Origin: Verrucomicrobiota bacterium | GTDB lineage: Bacteria > Verrucomicrobiota > Kiritimatiellia > CAIQIC01 > Lenti-01 | Assembly: GCA_022709625.1 (NCBI GenBank) | Contig: JAKLIL010000123.1 | Coordinates: 1-5,970, forward strand | DNA: 5,970 nucleotides | Direction: 5' to 3' | In this document: one piece after another, positions 5,583-5,970 of the stretch | How positions within the stretch are numbered: position 1 is the first letter of the stretch | Layout of the letters: every line of letters begins with the position of its first letter | The notes under the pieces: generated by a model | The model's input: only the letters and a program-made list of their open reading frames with translations | Databases searched by the model: none | Told to the model about the DNA's origin: nothing | Program-made: the position numbers and the translations under genes

Positions 5583-5969
5583 CTAGGGACTAAACAATGC
5601 CCGATAGATAGCCTTGGGTCGATCGGGCGAGAAATACACGACGACGCTTCCATCCAAAACGGCATATTCGGATGGATCCAAGGGGGCGAAATTCCACGCC
5701 GCCTCGACAACCTCGGTGGCGCATTCAACCACGCAATCCGCGTAGCCGGCGGGCAACGAGAACGTCATGTCCGCGGCCAGGAACTGCACCTCGTTTTCGG
5801 CGCCGATGGCCGGCGTTTCGGTCCAGCTCGCGTAGAGGGTTTGCGGTTCCACGACGTAAGGCACGAGGGTCTGGAGATACACTTTTGTCCCCCCCGCGTT
5901 GGTCTGGGTCCACCATCCGCCCAACACGTATTCGGAGCGAGTGGCCGTGGGGAGAACGGCGTAGGCATT
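5583..5969 (-). CDS. C-terminal part of a surface-type protein with a Listeria-Bacteroides repeat (5'-partial)
   Basis: The frame is open to the right window edge, so only the last 128 residues are seen and the start lies outside. The visible part begins NAYAVLPTATRSEYVLGGWW and continues through a TLYASWTE segment. The pattern of x-Y-x-x-x-G-W-W-T, then a Gly-Gly-Thr turn, then T-L-Y-A-x-W-T is that of the Listeria-Bacteroides repeat (Flg_new, InlB B-like), a small beta module in secreted and cell-surface proteins. About 80 further residues follow, with two cysteines (DCVVEC), a region reading WNFAPLDPSEYAV, and the end IYRALFSP. This could be a terminal beta-domain of the type seen at the ends of large PVC-group surface proteins. 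No membrane segment or sorting motif is visible in this fragment. Precise function unknown; adhesion or extracellular matrix roles are only family-level guesses. It reads in the same direction as the hsp20 operon but is separated from it by the AT-rich region. Confidence 0.75.
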   Translation of the reverse strand, partial: NAYAVLPTATRSEYVLGGWWTQTNAGGTKVYLQTLVPYVVEPQTLYASWTETPAIGAENEVQFLAADMTFSLPAGYADCVVECATEVVEAAWNFAPLDPSEYAVLDGSVVVYFSPDRPKAIYRALFSP

Positions 5970-5970
5970 G

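Noticed and set aside
5495..5728. 77-residue minus-strand frame overlapping the surface-type gene end
   Set aside because: It overlaps the better-supported repeat-containing frame, lacks any motif and has no clear ribosome binding site.

Overview
The window comes from a high-GC bacterial chromosome. Coding DNA looks roughly 60-65% G+C by eye, with third positions dominated by G and C. Two things hint at the source. An indolepyruvate:ferredoxin oxidoreductase gene pair points to an anaerobe. At the right edge is the end of a surface-type protein with a Listeria-Bacteroides (Flg_new / InlB B-like) repeat, a module very abundant in Kiritimatiellota and related PVC or Lentisphaerae-type bacteria. 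A Kiritimatiellota-like anaerobe is therefore my best guess, but it is an inference from gene content, not a placement.

Left part (2-2318, + strand): iorA, cut at its 5' end by the window edge, and iorB, 10 bases apart with the iorB ribosome binding site overlapping the iorA stop. Together they encode the two-subunit, thiamine-diphosphate and Fe-S dependent enzyme that oxidatively decarboxylates aryl pyruvates from aromatic amino acids and passes electrons to ferredoxin.

Middle (2319-3763, + strand): a short intergenic region with a candidate promoter just after the iorB stop and a hairpin in the leader, then a complete RhlE-type DEAD-box RNA helicase with a basic Gly/Pro-rich tail. It converges on the next operon across about 105 bases that hold a clear rho-independent terminator for the minus strand and a second hairpin that may serve the helicase.

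Right part (5259 down to 3869, - strand): a compact three-gene operon of different small heat shock proteins (Hsp20 / alpha-crystallin family), each with a strong Shine-Dalgarno sequence and a C-terminal I/V-x-I anchor. Upstream lies an AT-rich block (5281-5520, about 33% G+C by hand count) that carries candidate promoters and an inverted repeat that may be an operator. Beyond it, on the same strand, is the 3' end of the repeat-containing surface-type protein, cut by the right window edge.

I see no mobile element, CRISPR array, RNA gene or evident new defence or metabolic system. The genes are recognisable housekeeping, stress and anaerobic-metabolism genes. The parts least explained by known families are the non-coding ones: the AT-rich control region of the hsp20 operon and the helicase leader.
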